This document shows positions 9,973 through 19,031 of a stretch of 64,000 bases of DNA, piece by piece (position 1 is the first letter of the stretch; every line of letters starts with the position of its first letter). A model generated the notes under the pieces. That model did no database searches, was not told where the DNA came from, and saw only the letters and a program-made list of their open reading frames with translations. The position numbers and the translations under genes are program-made. Origin of the DNA: Parahaliea mediterranea (lineage in GTDB: Bacteria; Pseudomonadota; Gammaproteobacteria; Pseudomonadales; Halieaceae); contig NZ_QEWO01000002.1 of the NCBI RefSeq assembly GCF_003402235.1, positions 248,001 to 312,000 on the forward strand, in the 5' to 3' direction.

Positions 9973-9988
9973 CAGGTAATTCTTATTT

Positions 9989-10007
9989 GCAAACGATTCT
10001 CGTTAAT
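9989..10007 (-). promoter_or_regulatory. Fur box candidate
   Basis: GCAAACGATTCTCGTTAAT resembles the gammaproteobacterial Fur consensus (GCAAATGATTCTCATTTGC type). Flanking TGAGAATTTT at 10011-10020 and ATTCTTATTT at 9979-9988 extend it to two or three overlapping hexamer arrays. It lies between the end of the permease gene and the TonB-like gene, so the regulated transcript would run on the minus strand. Confidence 0.6.
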
Positions 10008-10047
10008 AAATGAGAATTTTTCGTAAAAGGTGATGGAGGCGCCCTGC

Positions 10048-11772
10048 CTAGAAGGGAAACACCAGAGGCAGCAGCACCAGCACCACCGCCGAATAGGCCA
10101 GCGAGACAGGCAGGCCCGCGCGCACGTAGTCGCGCAGGGTGTAGCCGCCCAGGTTCTGCACCATCAGGTTGGTGGTGTAACCATAGGGGGTGAGGAAGCT
10201 GGCGCTGGCGCCAAAGGCAACCGCCATGACAAAGGGCATGGGGCTCAGGCCATAGCTTTCCGCCAGCCCGAAGGCAATGGGAAAGCTCAGGGCGGCGGCG
10301 GCGTTGTTGGTCATCATCTCGGTCAGCAGCAGGGTGCCCAGGTACACGCCAGCCAGCGCGGCGTAGGGCCCCAGGCTGGACAGCTCGCTGTGCAGGCCGC
10401 CAGTCAACTGGGCAACCAGCCCGGAGTTGGTCAGCGCCTGGGACAGGGTTAGGGCGGAGCCGATGATCAGCCAGATTTCAAACGGAAAGCGCCGGCGCAG
10501 TTCGGATGCGCGCACCAGGCGCAGCGCCAGCATCACCACCAGCAGCAGCGACAGGCCCTTGATCAGCGGCAGCAGCTCCAGCACCGACAGGGTGACAATG
10601 CCGGCCAGCCCCAGGCTCACCACCCAGTTCTGCAGCGGCGTGGTGTTGGTGCCGTTGACCGCGTCGTCGATCACCACAAAGTTCTTGCCCAGGTTGTTGC
10701 GATCGTGGAAGTCGGGACCCGTGGCCAGCATCAGGTTGTCGCCGGCCTGAATGGTAATGTTGCCGAGTTTGCCGGACAGGCGCTTGCCGCCGCGGCGCAT
10801 GCCCACGACCGCCGCGTCAAAGAGCGAGCGGAAGCCGCTGTCCTTGATGGTCTTGCCCTCGATGCTGGCGTTGGGCATGACGATGACTTCCATCATGTTT
10901 TCCCGCAGCAGGCCCTCCTCCACGGCAAACAGCTGCAGGCCGTCCAGGGCATCCAGCACACCCACCTGTTTGATGTCGCCGGAGAAAATCAGCTTGTCGC
11001 CGGCCTCGATGTACTCACTGGGCGCCACCGGGGAGATCAGGTGTTCGTCGCGCACAATCTCAACCAGAAAAAGATCGTCCAGGTCGCGCAGCTGGTTATC
11101 GGCGATGGTCTTGCCGATCAGGCTGGAGCCGGCGGTAACTTCCGCCTCGATCAGGTATTCATTGATGTCGATGCGCTCGCTGCTATCGGCGGGAAGCAAG
11201 CGCACCGAGAGAAACATGACCGCCAGGCCAATCACGGTGGCGCTGCCGCCCACCACGATAAAGTCGAAGAACGACAGGCCCTGGCCTGTGGCATCTTCCA
11301 GGAAGCTGCTCACGATCAGGTTGGTGCTGGTGCCGATCAGGGTCATGGTACCGCCCAGGATGGCGGCATAGGACAGGGGGATCAGCAGGCGCGAAGCCGG
11401 GTGGTGGCGGTTGTTGCGCACGGTCTGGGCCAGGGTGGCCACCACCGCGGTGTTGTTGACGAAGGCGGAAAACAGCGCGGTCACGCCGCCCAGGCGCAGC
11501 AGACTCAGGCCAAGGCTCGGGCCAACCAGCTTGCCCGACAGGCGATTCAGCCAGGACAGCCGCTCCAGCCCCACCGATACCAGCAGCAACAGGATCAGCG
11601 TAATCAGCCCGCTATTGGACGCCTTGTCGAGAATCTCGTCGGTATCCACCAGGCCGGCAAAATAGCTTGCCAGCATGGCGCCGACGAAAATGCGCGACGC
11701 CGGCCAGTCAGTGAAAATCAGGCTGCCCAGCAGGAACAGGAAAACAGCCGAAATCAGTAACTGGTCGATCAT
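10048..11772 (-). CDS. SLC13/DASS-type permease with two TrkA-C (RCK_C) domains
   Basis: A 574-residue inner-membrane transporter. N-terminal transmembrane helices (from about residue 3) include TSTNLIVSSFL, the SNT-like substrate/sodium motif of the DASS family. Two soluble TrkA-C-like domains follow at about residues 200-375 (for example IGKTIADNQLRDLDDLFLVEI), and then a second membrane half contains LTEMMTNNAAAALSFPIA and FLTPYGYTTNLMV. Substrate could be an anion such as sulfate or a dicarboxylate; sequence alone does not decide. ATG 11772 gives the natural N-terminus MIDQLLISAVFLFLLG. It is divergent from the redoxin gene across 121 bases. Confidence 0.88.
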   Translation of the reverse strand: MIDQLLISAVFLFLLGSLIFTDWPASRIFVGAMLASYFAGLVDTDEILDKASNSGLITLILLLLVSVGLERLSWLNRLSGKLVGPSLGLSLLRLGGVTALFSAFVNNTAVVATLAQTVRNNRHHPASRLLIPLSYAAILGGTMTLIGTSTNLIVSSFLEDATGQGLSFFDFIVVGGSATVIGLAVMFLSVRLLPADSSERIDINEYLIEAEVTAGSSLIGKTIADNQLRDLDDLFLVEIVRDEHLISPVAPSEYIEAGDKLIFSGDIKQVGVLDALDGLQLFAVEEGLLRENMMEVIVMPNASIEGKTIKDSGFRSLFDAAVVGMRRGGKRLSGKLGNITIQAGDNLMLATGPDFHDRNNLGKNFVVIDDAVNGTNTTPLQNWVVSLGLAGIVTLSVLELLPLIKGLSLLLVVMLALRLVRASELRRRFPFEIWLIIGSALTLSQALTNSGLVAQLTGGLHSELSSLGPYAALAGVYLGTLLLTEMMTNNAAAALSFPIAFGLAESYGLSPMPFVMAVAFGASASFLTPYGYTTNLMVQNLGGYTLRDYVRAGLPVSLAYSAVVLVLLPLVFPF

Positions 11773-11893
11773 ACAGGGGTCTCTTGGGCCTTGGCCGGGT
11801 TGCGCAAGCATACGCAATCGCCCGATACAGGGACAAGCTGGCCCGGCCCAGATACACTAACCAAATTCGCATAAGCTAATAACGGCCCGCCTC

Positions 11894-12532
11894 ATGCAAC
11901 GTGTTCTTATTGTTTTTGCCGCCCTGCTGCTGCTTGCCATCGCCCTGCTGTACAGCTGCCAGGATCAGTTGAAGGAAGCGGCCTACAGCAAGGTTACCGA
12001 AGGCATGTTTGTGCCGGCGGACACCGACAGCTTTGACCCGGGCCCGGCGCTGGGTTCGCGCTTCCCCGGGGTGCACGCCCGCCACAAGGGCGAGACAGTG
12101 CGCCTGCTGGATGACTTTGCCGGCCCGGCGGGCACAGTGCTGGTTGCCAGCCGCTCGCTGGTCTGGTGCCCCTACTGCATGAAGCAAATGGTGCAGCTGC
12201 AGGCCCACAAGGCGGCCTTCGACGCCGCCGGCATCGGCCTGGTGGCCATCACCTACGACAGTCCCGCCGAGCAACAGGCCTTTGCCGACAAGCACGGCAT
12301 TACCCTGCCCCTGCTGTCGGACATCGACGCCATGAGCTTCAAGACTCTGGGTATTCTCAACGAGCAGTACCAGTCGGGTGATCGCCAGTACGGCATCCCC
12401 CATCCGGGGATGATCATCATCGATCCCAAGGGGCGGGTGGCCGGCAAGCTGTTCATCGAGGCCTATAGCAGCCGGGTGGACTCAGCCGCCGCGCTGGACT
12501 TTGCCCAGCGCGTGCTGGCCAGCGGCGACTGA
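11894..12532 (+). CDS. Membrane-anchored peroxiredoxin/AhpC-TSA-like protein
   Basis: A 212-residue protein with an N-terminal hydrophobic anchor or signal (about residues 3-20), then an AhpC/TSA-type thioredoxin fold. A redox motif WCPYC lies at residues 91-95, followed by GLVAITYDSPAEQQAFADKH and PHPGMIIIDPKGRV. The location is probably periplasmic or on the membrane outer face. The CxxC arrangement suggests a thiol-disulfide exchange or bacterioferritin-comigratory-like role. It ends one base from the end of the convergent DUF3604 gene. Confidence 0.82.
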   Translation: MQRVLIVFAALLLLAIALLYSCQDQLKEAAYSKVTEGMFVPADTDSFDPGPALGSRFPGVHARHKGETVRLLDDFAGPAGTVLVASRSLVWCPYCMKQMVQLQAHKAAFDAAGIGLVAITYDSPAEQQAFADKHGITLPLLSDIDAMSFKTLGILNEQYQSGDRQYGIPHPGMIIIDPKGRVAGKLFIEAYSSRVDSAAALDFAQRVLASGD

Positions 12533-12533
12533 C

Positions 12534-14513
12534 CTAGCTGGCCGGGGTATACCAGACCGGTGATGTCCAGGCGCGCTCCTGCACCACCGGGCGGTGCTCG
12601 GCGGCGCAGCAGTTGGCGAAGGCGTCTGGCACGCTGCCTGGGTTGTCGCACTGCACGCCGGCGGCAATGCACTGGCGCTGGCTCCAGCGGCAGCTGGGGT
12701 TTTCCACCACGCGGGAATAGTAATAGGCCGACTGGCCCGGGTTGAAATCGGCGTCCTGCCACACCGTACATAGCTCGGCAAAGCCATCGCCATAGGTGGC
12801 GCAGGTGTCGGTGTTCACGCCGGCGCCGTTGTCGGCATTGCCGGCAACGTCCAGCACACGCTCGTGGCGCTCACCGCCGGCGTCAATCCAGCTCTTGATG
12901 ACCTGCAGGCGCTGCAGTGGCATGCCTGGCTGATCGGCCGTGCCGCTGTCCTGGCGGGCGGCCAACAGAAAGGTGGGTTTGGCATCGGCCGCCGGCGGCG
13001 CGCTCATCTGCCCACCCATCGGCACACCGCCAGCATAGGCCCTGGCGATGCGATCCGGCTGCTGGCACAGGTCTTCGGCGTAGTCCCAGCCAGCAAAAAA
13101 GCGCGCTTCGATGCGCGGGCCGCTGGTGCCGTAGGCTTCACGGCGACGCATGGCATCAAACAGGGCGTCGCGGCTGTTTTCTTCGGCCCACAGTACCGCC
13201 AGGCCGCCGGGGTTGTACTCCAGTTTGTCCGGCAACCCCGGGGGCACTTCCTTCGCTGCGGGCACGCCGGCGCCGCCGTGGCCCAGGAAGCGGTCTTCCT
13301 CCACCGCGCCCGGCGCGCCCAAATGAGTGTCGGTGCTGGCGATAAAGCCCTGCTGGTAGGGGTTGACCCCCAGTTCGCGCTCGATCTGCATGCCCTCGCC
13401 CAGCGCCCGGCGCAAAAAGCCAGTTTCCGGGCCGGGTGGATTGTCAAAACCTGAGATATTGTCGATGGGCTGCTGCTCGAAGGCGCAGAGCTCATCCTGG
13501 GTCACGCCAGCCTGGTAGAAGCACTCGGAGGCTCCCTTGTGCTGCATGATCTCGGCCAGCGGCTCGAACTGCTGGCGCAGGCGGGCGTACTCGGCATCCA
13601 TCGGGCTGCCATCGTCCTTGAGCCCGCTGTACATGTAGCCGGCACTGAGGTTGGCATTGTGCGGAATCACCAGGGAATCGCAGGCACCATCGGCGCTGTT
13701 GCACTGCTCATCCAGGCTGCGCCACAGGCTGGAGGCCTGGGGGCCATCGATAAAACTGATGGGCCGCAGTGGCACCACGGCGTTGCGGAACACCACATTG
13801 CGGTGCAGGTTGCCACCGCTCTCGGCTTCGCCGCCGGTCCACTCGTAACCGACGAAGGTGGTAAAGCTGCAGTCGGCGCTGCGGTCATAGTAGGCCTCTG
13901 CGGCCTCGCGCATCTCCCGCCAGGGCCCTTTGGCCGCCTCCAGGCAGAGTTCGTCATTTTCGCCGCACAGGCCAAGGTGAGAGGCCTGGATAGAGGCCCA
14001 GGCGTTGAACAGGTAGAACGCACCCCGGGGCCAGTGCCGGTACACCAGGCACTGCCAGCTGCTGTAGCCCTCCATGTCGGGCGTATTGCACATGGCCACT
14101 TCGCCAATCAGCTCCGAGTGGTCCGACACCATGGCGAAATCCAGCGGCCGGCGCAGCTGCAGCGAACGCACGCCCTGACCGTCCTCCGTCCAGGGTTGTA
14201 TCGGCAGCTGCTCGCCGCGGGCAAAGGCGTAGGCCTGGGCCGGTGAGGTACGTGTGCCCTGGGTGCTGGCATCCAGCGAATAGCGGGTATGCACATGCAA
14301 GTCGCCAAAGAAGGGCTGTTTGTGCGCCTGGTAGTTGTCGCAGGGCGCGCGTTGCTCGCTGTAATCCGGCTCCGCTGCAGCGCCCACCGACAGCGCCATG
14401 CACACACCCGCAAGCACATAGCGCACTGCGCGCGCGTGGCGCCGCACTCTCGCGCAAACCCCCTGCACGCAAACCCCCTGCGCACAAACCCCTTGGTTGG
14501 GCAGAACTTTCAC
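12534..14513 (-). CDS. Secreted DUF3604 protein (PHP-like metal-binding)
   Basis: A 659-residue protein of unknown function. A signal peptide ends near GAAA (residues about 44-48). The family motif GDLHVHTRYSLDA follows with His73 and His75, and a second conserved pair Asp131-His132 sits in MVSDHSE; this resembles the metal site of PHP-type hydrolases, so a metal-dependent hydrolase role is inferred. GTG 14513 is supported by AAGGA upstream. The signal peptide carries an in-frame repeat GVCAQ-GVCVQ-GVCAR. It is divergent from the KstD-like gene and related to a second DUF3604 protein at 19867-21729. Confidence 0.85.
   Translation of the reverse strand: MKVLPNQGVCAQGVCVQGVCARVRRHARAVRYVLAGVCMALSVGAAAEPDYSEQRAPCDNYQAHKQPFFGDLHVHTRYSLDASTQGTRTSPAQAYAFARGEQLPIQPWTEDGQGVRSLQLRRPLDFAMVSDHSELIGEVAMCNTPDMEGYSSWQCLVYRHWPRGAFYLFNAWASIQASHLGLCGENDELCLEAAKGPWREMREAAEAYYDRSADCSFTTFVGYEWTGGEAESGGNLHRNVVFRNAVVPLRPISFIDGPQASSLWRSLDEQCNSADGACDSLVIPHNANLSAGYMYSGLKDDGSPMDAEYARLRQQFEPLAEIMQHKGASECFYQAGVTQDELCAFEQQPIDNISGFDNPPGPETGFLRRALGEGMQIERELGVNPYQQGFIASTDTHLGAPGAVEEDRFLGHGGAGVPAAKEVPPGLPDKLEYNPGGLAVLWAEENSRDALFDAMRRREAYGTSGPRIEARFFAGWDYAEDLCQQPDRIARAYAGGVPMGGQMSAPPAADAKPTFLLAARQDSGTADQPGMPLQRLQVIKSWIDAGGERHERVLDVAGNADNGAGVNTDTCATYGDGFAELCTVWQDADFNPGQSAYYYSRVVENPSCRWSQRQCIAAGVQCDNPGSVPDAFANCCAAEHRPVVQERAWTSPVWYTPAS
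14454..14495 (-). repeat. 15-base tandem repeat inside a signal-peptide coding region
   Basis: Two nearly identical 15-base units (GCAAACCCCCTGCAC and GCAAACCCCCTGCGC) and a third degenerate unit lie at 14454-14495. In the minus-strand DUF3604 gene each encodes a GVC-containing pentapeptide. The period is a multiple of three, so copy-number change would keep the frame. Confidence 0.85.
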
Positions 14514-14686
14514 CGTGTTATTCCTTATGCGAGTGAATTGTGGCGACCATAGGCCCCGCGACCAAACCCGTCAATCGGCAGGGCCGGCATGTTGAACTGG
14601 CGGCGTGATTGTTGTTGCCGCGCGTGTTCATCGCCCCGCTGGCATGCTTCCATACAGGTAAAGAGCGCACGAATAAAAGCCAATAA

Positions 14687-16423
14687 ATGCCCCAACACCG
14701 TGAAGATAACGATAACGTGACACAGCAGGATTATGCGGTTGACTGGCTGGTGGCAGGCGCCGGCGCCGGCGGCATGACCGGCGCCGTGGTGGCCCACCAG
14801 CTGGGCGGTAGCGTGCTGCTGGTTGAGAAAGAGCCCGTTTATGGCGGCACCACCGCCAAATCCGGCGGCGTGGCGTGGATTCCCGCCAATCACCGCCTGG
14901 GTGAGTTTGGCATTGAAGACAGCAGCGAGCGCGCCTACCAGTACCTGCACGGCCTGATTGGTGACAGCGTGCCCGCGCCCCGCGTGCGCGCCTACGCCGA
15001 GCGCGCCAGCGAAATGCTGCGCTTCATGATGCGCCACAGCCATGTGCACTACACGCCGCTGCCGGCCTACATGGATTACTACGACAGCGTGCCGGGCTAC
15101 CTGAATGGCGGGCGCTCCATGGACCCGGCACCGCTGCACATCCGCCACCTGGGCGCGGCGGCCAGCACCATGAGTCGGGATCACTACACTGGCCTGCTGT
15201 TGCCCTTCAACGTGTCGGTGGTGGAGGGGCGGCGCCTGCAGGACATGGACGCCGGCGCCTACCTGCTCGGCGCAAAACTCGCCGCCCGCTACTACCTGGA
15301 CCTGCCCGCCCGCCTGGCCAGGCGCGGCGACGACCGGCTGACCCTGGGCCCGGCCCTGGTAGCCCGCCTGCGGCGCTCGCTGCTGGACCGGGACATACCG
15401 CTGTGGCTGGATACGCCGATAACCGAGATGTTGTATGAAAACGGCCGCGTGTGCGGCGCGAAGGTGTTGCGTCGGGGTGAGCCGGTGACGGTGCGCGCCA
15501 AACGTGGCGTTCTGTTATGCACGGGCGGTTTTGCGCGCAATGCCGGCCTGCGCCGGCAGTACCAGCCCCAGCCCTCCAGCGACCGCTGGACCGCGGCGGC
15601 CCCCGGCGCCACCGGCGACGGCATTGCCCTGGGCGAACAGGTCAACGCTGCGCTGGGCTTCATGGGCAGCGCCTGGTGGTCACCCACCTACCTGCTGCCC
15701 GATGGCCGCAGCCTGGCGCTGATTTCCGGCAAGTCCAACCCGGGCTCCATCATGGTCAACCGACAGGGCAAACGCTTCACCAACGAAGCCCAGCCCTACG
15801 AGGACGTGGTAAAGGACCAGTATGCCTCCGAGGGCCGCGGCGAAGGCGCGGTGCCCTGCTACCTGATTTTTGACGCACAGTTCCGGGAGAAATATACCGC
15901 CGGGCATATCAAACCGGCGAAGATCACCCCCGACAGCCGTCTGCCGCAGGATTACTTCGACAAGGGCCTGTTGAGCCGCGCCGACACCCTGTTCGAACTG
16001 GGGGCAACACTGGGCATGGACGGGCACGCCCTGGCGCAGACGGTGGCCGACTTCAACCACCACGCCCGCCTCGGCAAGGACCCGCTCTTTGGCCGCGGCG
16101 ACAGCCTGCACGACCGTTACTACGCGGACCCGAAGGTGCAGCCCAACCCCTCCCTGGCGCCGCTGGAAAAAGCGCCCTTCTATGCCCTGCGCTGCGAACC
16201 GGGAGACCTGGACACCAAGGGCGGCCTGCTGTGCAATGAACACGCCCAGGTGCTGGACCGGAGCGGTGATGTGATTGCCGGCCTGTACGCCGCGGGCAAC
16301 GCGAGCGCCGCGGTGATGGGCGACACCTACCCCGGTGCCGGCTCCACCATCGGCTCCGCCATGACCTTCGCCTACATCGCTGCCCGTCATGCCCTGGACA
16401 ACGGCGCAAACCAACAGCCATGA
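14687..16423 (+). CDS. FAD-dependent 3-ketosteroid delta-1-dehydrogenase-like oxidoreductase
   Basis: A 578-residue flavoprotein. The FAD dinucleotide motif is GAGAGG at residues 24-29. The GGTTAKSGGVAWIPAN stretch (about 57-72) and the C-terminal TYPGAGSTIGSAMTFAYIA are hallmarks of the KstD / fumarate-reductase-like group, which introduces a 1,2 double bond into the steroid A ring. It is followed 35 bases later by a KshA-like Rieske oxygenase; KstD and KshA together open steroid ring B. The start is uncertain: ATG 14687 has a weak ribosome site, and GTG 14717 is an alternative. No other ring-degradation genes (hsaA-D) occur in the window. Confidence 0.82.
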   Translation: MPQHREDNDNVTQQDYAVDWLVAGAGAGGMTGAVVAHQLGGSVLLVEKEPVYGGTTAKSGGVAWIPANHRLGEFGIEDSSERAYQYLHGLIGDSVPAPRVRAYAERASEMLRFMMRHSHVHYTPLPAYMDYYDSVPGYLNGGRSMDPAPLHIRHLGAAASTMSRDHYTGLLLPFNVSVVEGRRLQDMDAGAYLLGAKLAARYYLDLPARLARRGDDRLTLGPALVARLRRSLLDRDIPLWLDTPITEMLYENGRVCGAKVLRRGEPVTVRAKRGVLLCTGGFARNAGLRRQYQPQPSSDRWTAAAPGATGDGIALGEQVNAALGFMGSAWWSPTYLLPDGRSLALISGKSNPGSIMVNRQGKRFTNEAQPYEDVVKDQYASEGRGEGAVPCYLIFDAQFREKYTAGHIKPAKITPDSRLPQDYFDKGLLSRADTLFELGATLGMDGHALAQTVADFNHHARLGKDPLFGRGDSLHDRYYADPKVQPNPSLAPLEKAPFYALRCEPGDLDTKGGLLCNEHAQVLDRSGDVIAGLYAAGNASAAVMGDTYPGAGSTIGSAMTFAYIAARHALDNGANQQP

Positions 16424-16458
16424 GCCCATAAAAAGCCCTGAGCCCACAAGGAGCCGCC

Positions 16459-17490
16459 ATGAGTAAATACGCCTACCTGGAAGCGGGCCGCTACGCCCGC
16501 GGCTGGCACATCGTGCTGTTTTCCCGCGAGTTGGAGCCCGGGGAGGTCAAGCGCTTCCACTACTTCGACCGCGAGTTTGTCATCTGGCGCGGAGAATCCG
16601 GCGAGGCCTTCGTGGTGGATGCCTACTGCCCCCACCTCGGCGCCCACCTGGCCAGCGACGGTGGCCGCATTCGCGGCAATGCCATCGCCTGCCCCTTTCA
16701 CGGCTGGGTGTTTGAGGGCAGTGGTGAATGCATCGAGATCCCCTACGCCAAACAGATACCGCCGCGCGCCAGGCAAGCCCTGAAGGGCTGGCCAGTGCTG
16801 GAGCGCAACGGGTTTATCGCCATCTGGTACTGCCCGGAGGATTCCGAGCCGGTGGACTACCTTCCCGCCATTGACGACTGGGGCCCGGGCAAATGGGGCG
16901 ACTGGCAGTTCCAGCGTTCACGCATTCGCGCCCAGCCCTGTGATGTGATCGAAAACATCGTCGACATTGCCCACTTTCCCCATGTCCACGGCGGCAATGT
17001 GCACGCCTTCGAAAACCGCTTCGGTGACTTCACTGTTACCCAGATTTCCCGGGTCAAACGCGACCCACAAGCGGGTATGATCACCCCGCCCGGCCTGCCC
17101 TTCGACCTGGTGGACGCCCGCAACCAGGGCGCGGGCATGGAGGCCGATGCCTGGGGCGACGCCACCTATCACGGGCCGTCGATCATGTATTACTACACCG
17201 AATCACGCAGCCCGGACATCAGCTTCAAGAGCTGGTGGGTGAACTACCACACGCCGGTCAACGACAGCGAAGTGGATCTGTGCTCCGCCGTGATCATGAG
17301 CAGCCTGACGGACGCGGCGCTGCCTGAGGAATTCACCCAGCTCTACCCGGCAGTGGCCCACGCCGCCTTTGGGCAGGATGTGCTGATCTGGCAGGACAAG
17401 GTGTACCGGGAAGATCCCATCCTCTGCGACGGCGACGGCCCGATCAATAAACTGCGGCGCTGGTACGAGCGCTTTTATCTACCGGCCTAG
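16459..17490 (+). CDS. Rieske non-heme iron oxygenase, KshA-like (3-ketosteroid 9-alpha-hydroxylase oxygenase component)
   Basis: A 343-residue oxygenase. The Rieske cluster ligands are Cys57, His59, Cys78 and His81 (CPHLGAHLA ... CPFHGW). The mononuclear iron site is the facial triad candidate His172/His177 after the bridging Asp169 in DIAHFPHVHG. Size and motifs match the KshA group of ring hydroxylases acting on steroids or related polycyclics. AAGGAG precedes the ATG, and the gene is coupled to the KstD-like gene. A reductase partner (KshB) is not adjacent; the Fpr at 34128 is a possible but unproven donor. Confidence 0.82.
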   Translation: MSKYAYLEAGRYARGWHIVLFSRELEPGEVKRFHYFDREFVIWRGESGEAFVVDAYCPHLGAHLASDGGRIRGNAIACPFHGWVFEGSGECIEIPYAKQIPPRARQALKGWPVLERNGFIAIWYCPEDSEPVDYLPAIDDWGPGKWGDWQFQRSRIRAQPCDVIENIVDIAHFPHVHGGNVHAFENRFGDFTVTQISRVKRDPQAGMITPPGLPFDLVDARNQGAGMEADAWGDATYHGPSIMYYYTESRSPDISFKSWWVNYHTPVNDSEVDLCSAVIMSSLTDAALPEEFTQLYPAVAHAAFGQDVLIWQDKVYREDPILCDGDGPINKLRRWYERFYLPA

Positions 17491-17561
17491 GGTGTCTTCG
17501 GCCCTGTCTATCCCTTAGCTGCCAGCGCCGGCCATGCCTGCCCGGTGAGCAGCGGGGCCCG

Positions 17562-18317
17562 TTAGATTTTGCGGGCAATGTACATGCCGTAACCGTAGTG
17601 CCGCTGGTGCTGGTGGTAAAGGGCGATGTCGCGCCGCTCTGCTGCCACCAGCGCCGTTGCGGCAGGGCTGTTGCCGTGTTGGGCCAGGAAGCCGGGAAAG
17701 CGCGCCTCAAGCGGCTGGTAGTAATTATCCAGCCAACAGGCAGGCGGCAGCACAAAGTAAGCCAGCGGTGAAAAGCCCTGGCGCTCCAGCATCTTGAGCT
17801 TGGCCGATGCGGTATCAATGCCCGGGTAGACCGACTCCCAGTGCTCGCGCAATGCCTGTGGTGGTGCCGACGTCAACCAGGTCAGCTCCGACACCACCAG
17901 CAGGCCGCCGGCCTTCAGACAGGGCGCCCACTCACGCAGGCCCCGCTCAAAGCCAATGTTGTAGATGGCCCCCTCGGACCAGATGACATCCAGCTCCCCC
18001 TCGGCAAAGGGCAGGTCCTCCATCGACCGGCACAGTGGGCTGATGCGTTGCGCAACGCCCTGCTCCCGGGCCCGGCGGGTAAGCACATCGAGAAAGTCCT
18101 GCAGGAAGTCAACCGCGGTAATGTGGACGTTAGGCATACGCGCCAGCACCAGACTGGCGGCGCCGGTGCCACAGCCAATGTCGGCAATGCGCAATGGCGC
18201 GCAGCGCTCGAGCCCCGCCAGGGCCAGGGCCTGCTCGGTCTGCGCACGGCCGCCCGGGCCCTGCCGCTCGGCCTCTTTGTGCAGATCAATCAGTAGGGCC
18301 AGTTCGTCCATCGTCAT
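17562..18317 (-). CDS. Class I SAM-dependent methyltransferase
   Basis: A 251-residue methyltransferase with motif I IADIGCGTGAASL (about residues 46-58), acidic motif II ITAVDFLQDF and ELDVIWSEGAIYNIGF as the motif-IV region. The frame is open further upstream, but ATG 18317 (MTMDEL) has GGAG at seven bases and avoids overlap with the preceding gene. The substrate is unknown. It probably forms an operon with the SnoaL-like gene 25 bases upstream. Confidence 0.8.
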   Translation of the reverse strand: MTMDELALLIDLHKEAERQGPGGRAQTEQALALAGLERCAPLRIADIGCGTGAASLVLARMPNVHITAVDFLQDFLDVLTRRAREQGVAQRISPLCRSMEDLPFAEGELDVIWSEGAIYNIGFERGLREWAPCLKAGGLLVVSELTWLTSAPPQALREHWESVYPGIDTASAKLKMLERQGFSPLAYFVLPPACWLDNYYQPLEARFPGFLAQHGNSPAATALVAAERRDIALYHQHQRHYGYGMYIARKI

Positions 18318-18342
18318 CGCTCCACAGGGCTCCCCTGCCTGT

Positions 18343-18942
18343 TTAGCAGTCCGCCTTGCGGTTGGTTTTGTGGCGCTTTTTGCAGCGCCGCTGGGATTCG
18401 GTTTCGCTGCCGGTTTCTTCACCGGTGCTGTCGGCGCTATCACGGCTGGCTGCGTCTTCGTCGGCATGTTCACCGTCCGTCTCGCCGGCAACGCCGCCAA
18501 TGGCCTGGGCCACGTTCTCAATCATCGCGTTGGGTATCGGCATGCTCAGGTTGTACTGGGCAATTTTCCAGCCGCTGTCGGTTTTCAGTAGCAGGCCAGA
18601 GCCGCGGCACAGGCCGAGCTTGTCGTTGTCGAGCAGCTCATCGAACCAGGCCACCTCGCCAGAGGCAGCAATATCGATGTGGCGCGCCCGGGGGCGATAG
18701 GTCCAACCCTGGCCCTTGTCGAAGTAGGGCTTGGCAAAGGCGATAAACTCTGCCCCCTGCCAGCGCTCGCTGGCGTCGGTACCAAGGAAGACGATGTCCG
18801 TGGTCATCTGCTGGCGATAAGTGGGCAGGTCGGCCCGGGCGGCGGCATCGTGAAAGCGATCCAGCACGGCGGTAATGTCATCCTGCGGCGCGGCGTGAAC
18901 GCCGAGGGACAATAAAAACAACAGGGCAAGCCATTTCTGCAT
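18343..18942 (-). CDS. Secreted SnoaL/NTF2-like protein with charged C-terminal tail
   Basis: A 199-residue product with a cleavable signal (MQKWLALLFLLSLGVHA) and an NTF2/SnoaL-like domain at about residues 20-140 (DDITAVLDRFHDAAARADL, MTTDIVFLGTDASERWQG, SGWKIAQYNLS). The last 45 residues switch from acidic Asp/Glu/Ser/Thr-rich to basic CKKRHKTNRKADC, with two cysteines. The NTF2 fold serves in isomerases and in non-catalytic binding proteins; no catalytic residue can be assigned. GAGGATGCCCC precedes the ATG. Confidence 0.75.
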   Translation of the reverse strand: MQKWLALLFLLSLGVHAAPQDDITAVLDRFHDAAARADLPTYRQQMTTDIVFLGTDASERWQGAEFIAFAKPYFDKGQGWTYRPRARHIDIAASGEVAWFDELLDNDKLGLCRGSGLLLKTDSGWKIAQYNLSMPIPNAMIENVAQAIGGVAGETDGEHADEDAASRDSADSTGEETGSETESQRRCKKRHKTNRKADC

Positions 18943-19031
18943 GGGGCATCCTCGAATCAGTGAAGTCGCCAGAGTAGCCCCTGCCGCAAAGGCGGCGCAA
19001 GGTGGGGGCGAGGGCGTGTGGCCGCCTTGCC

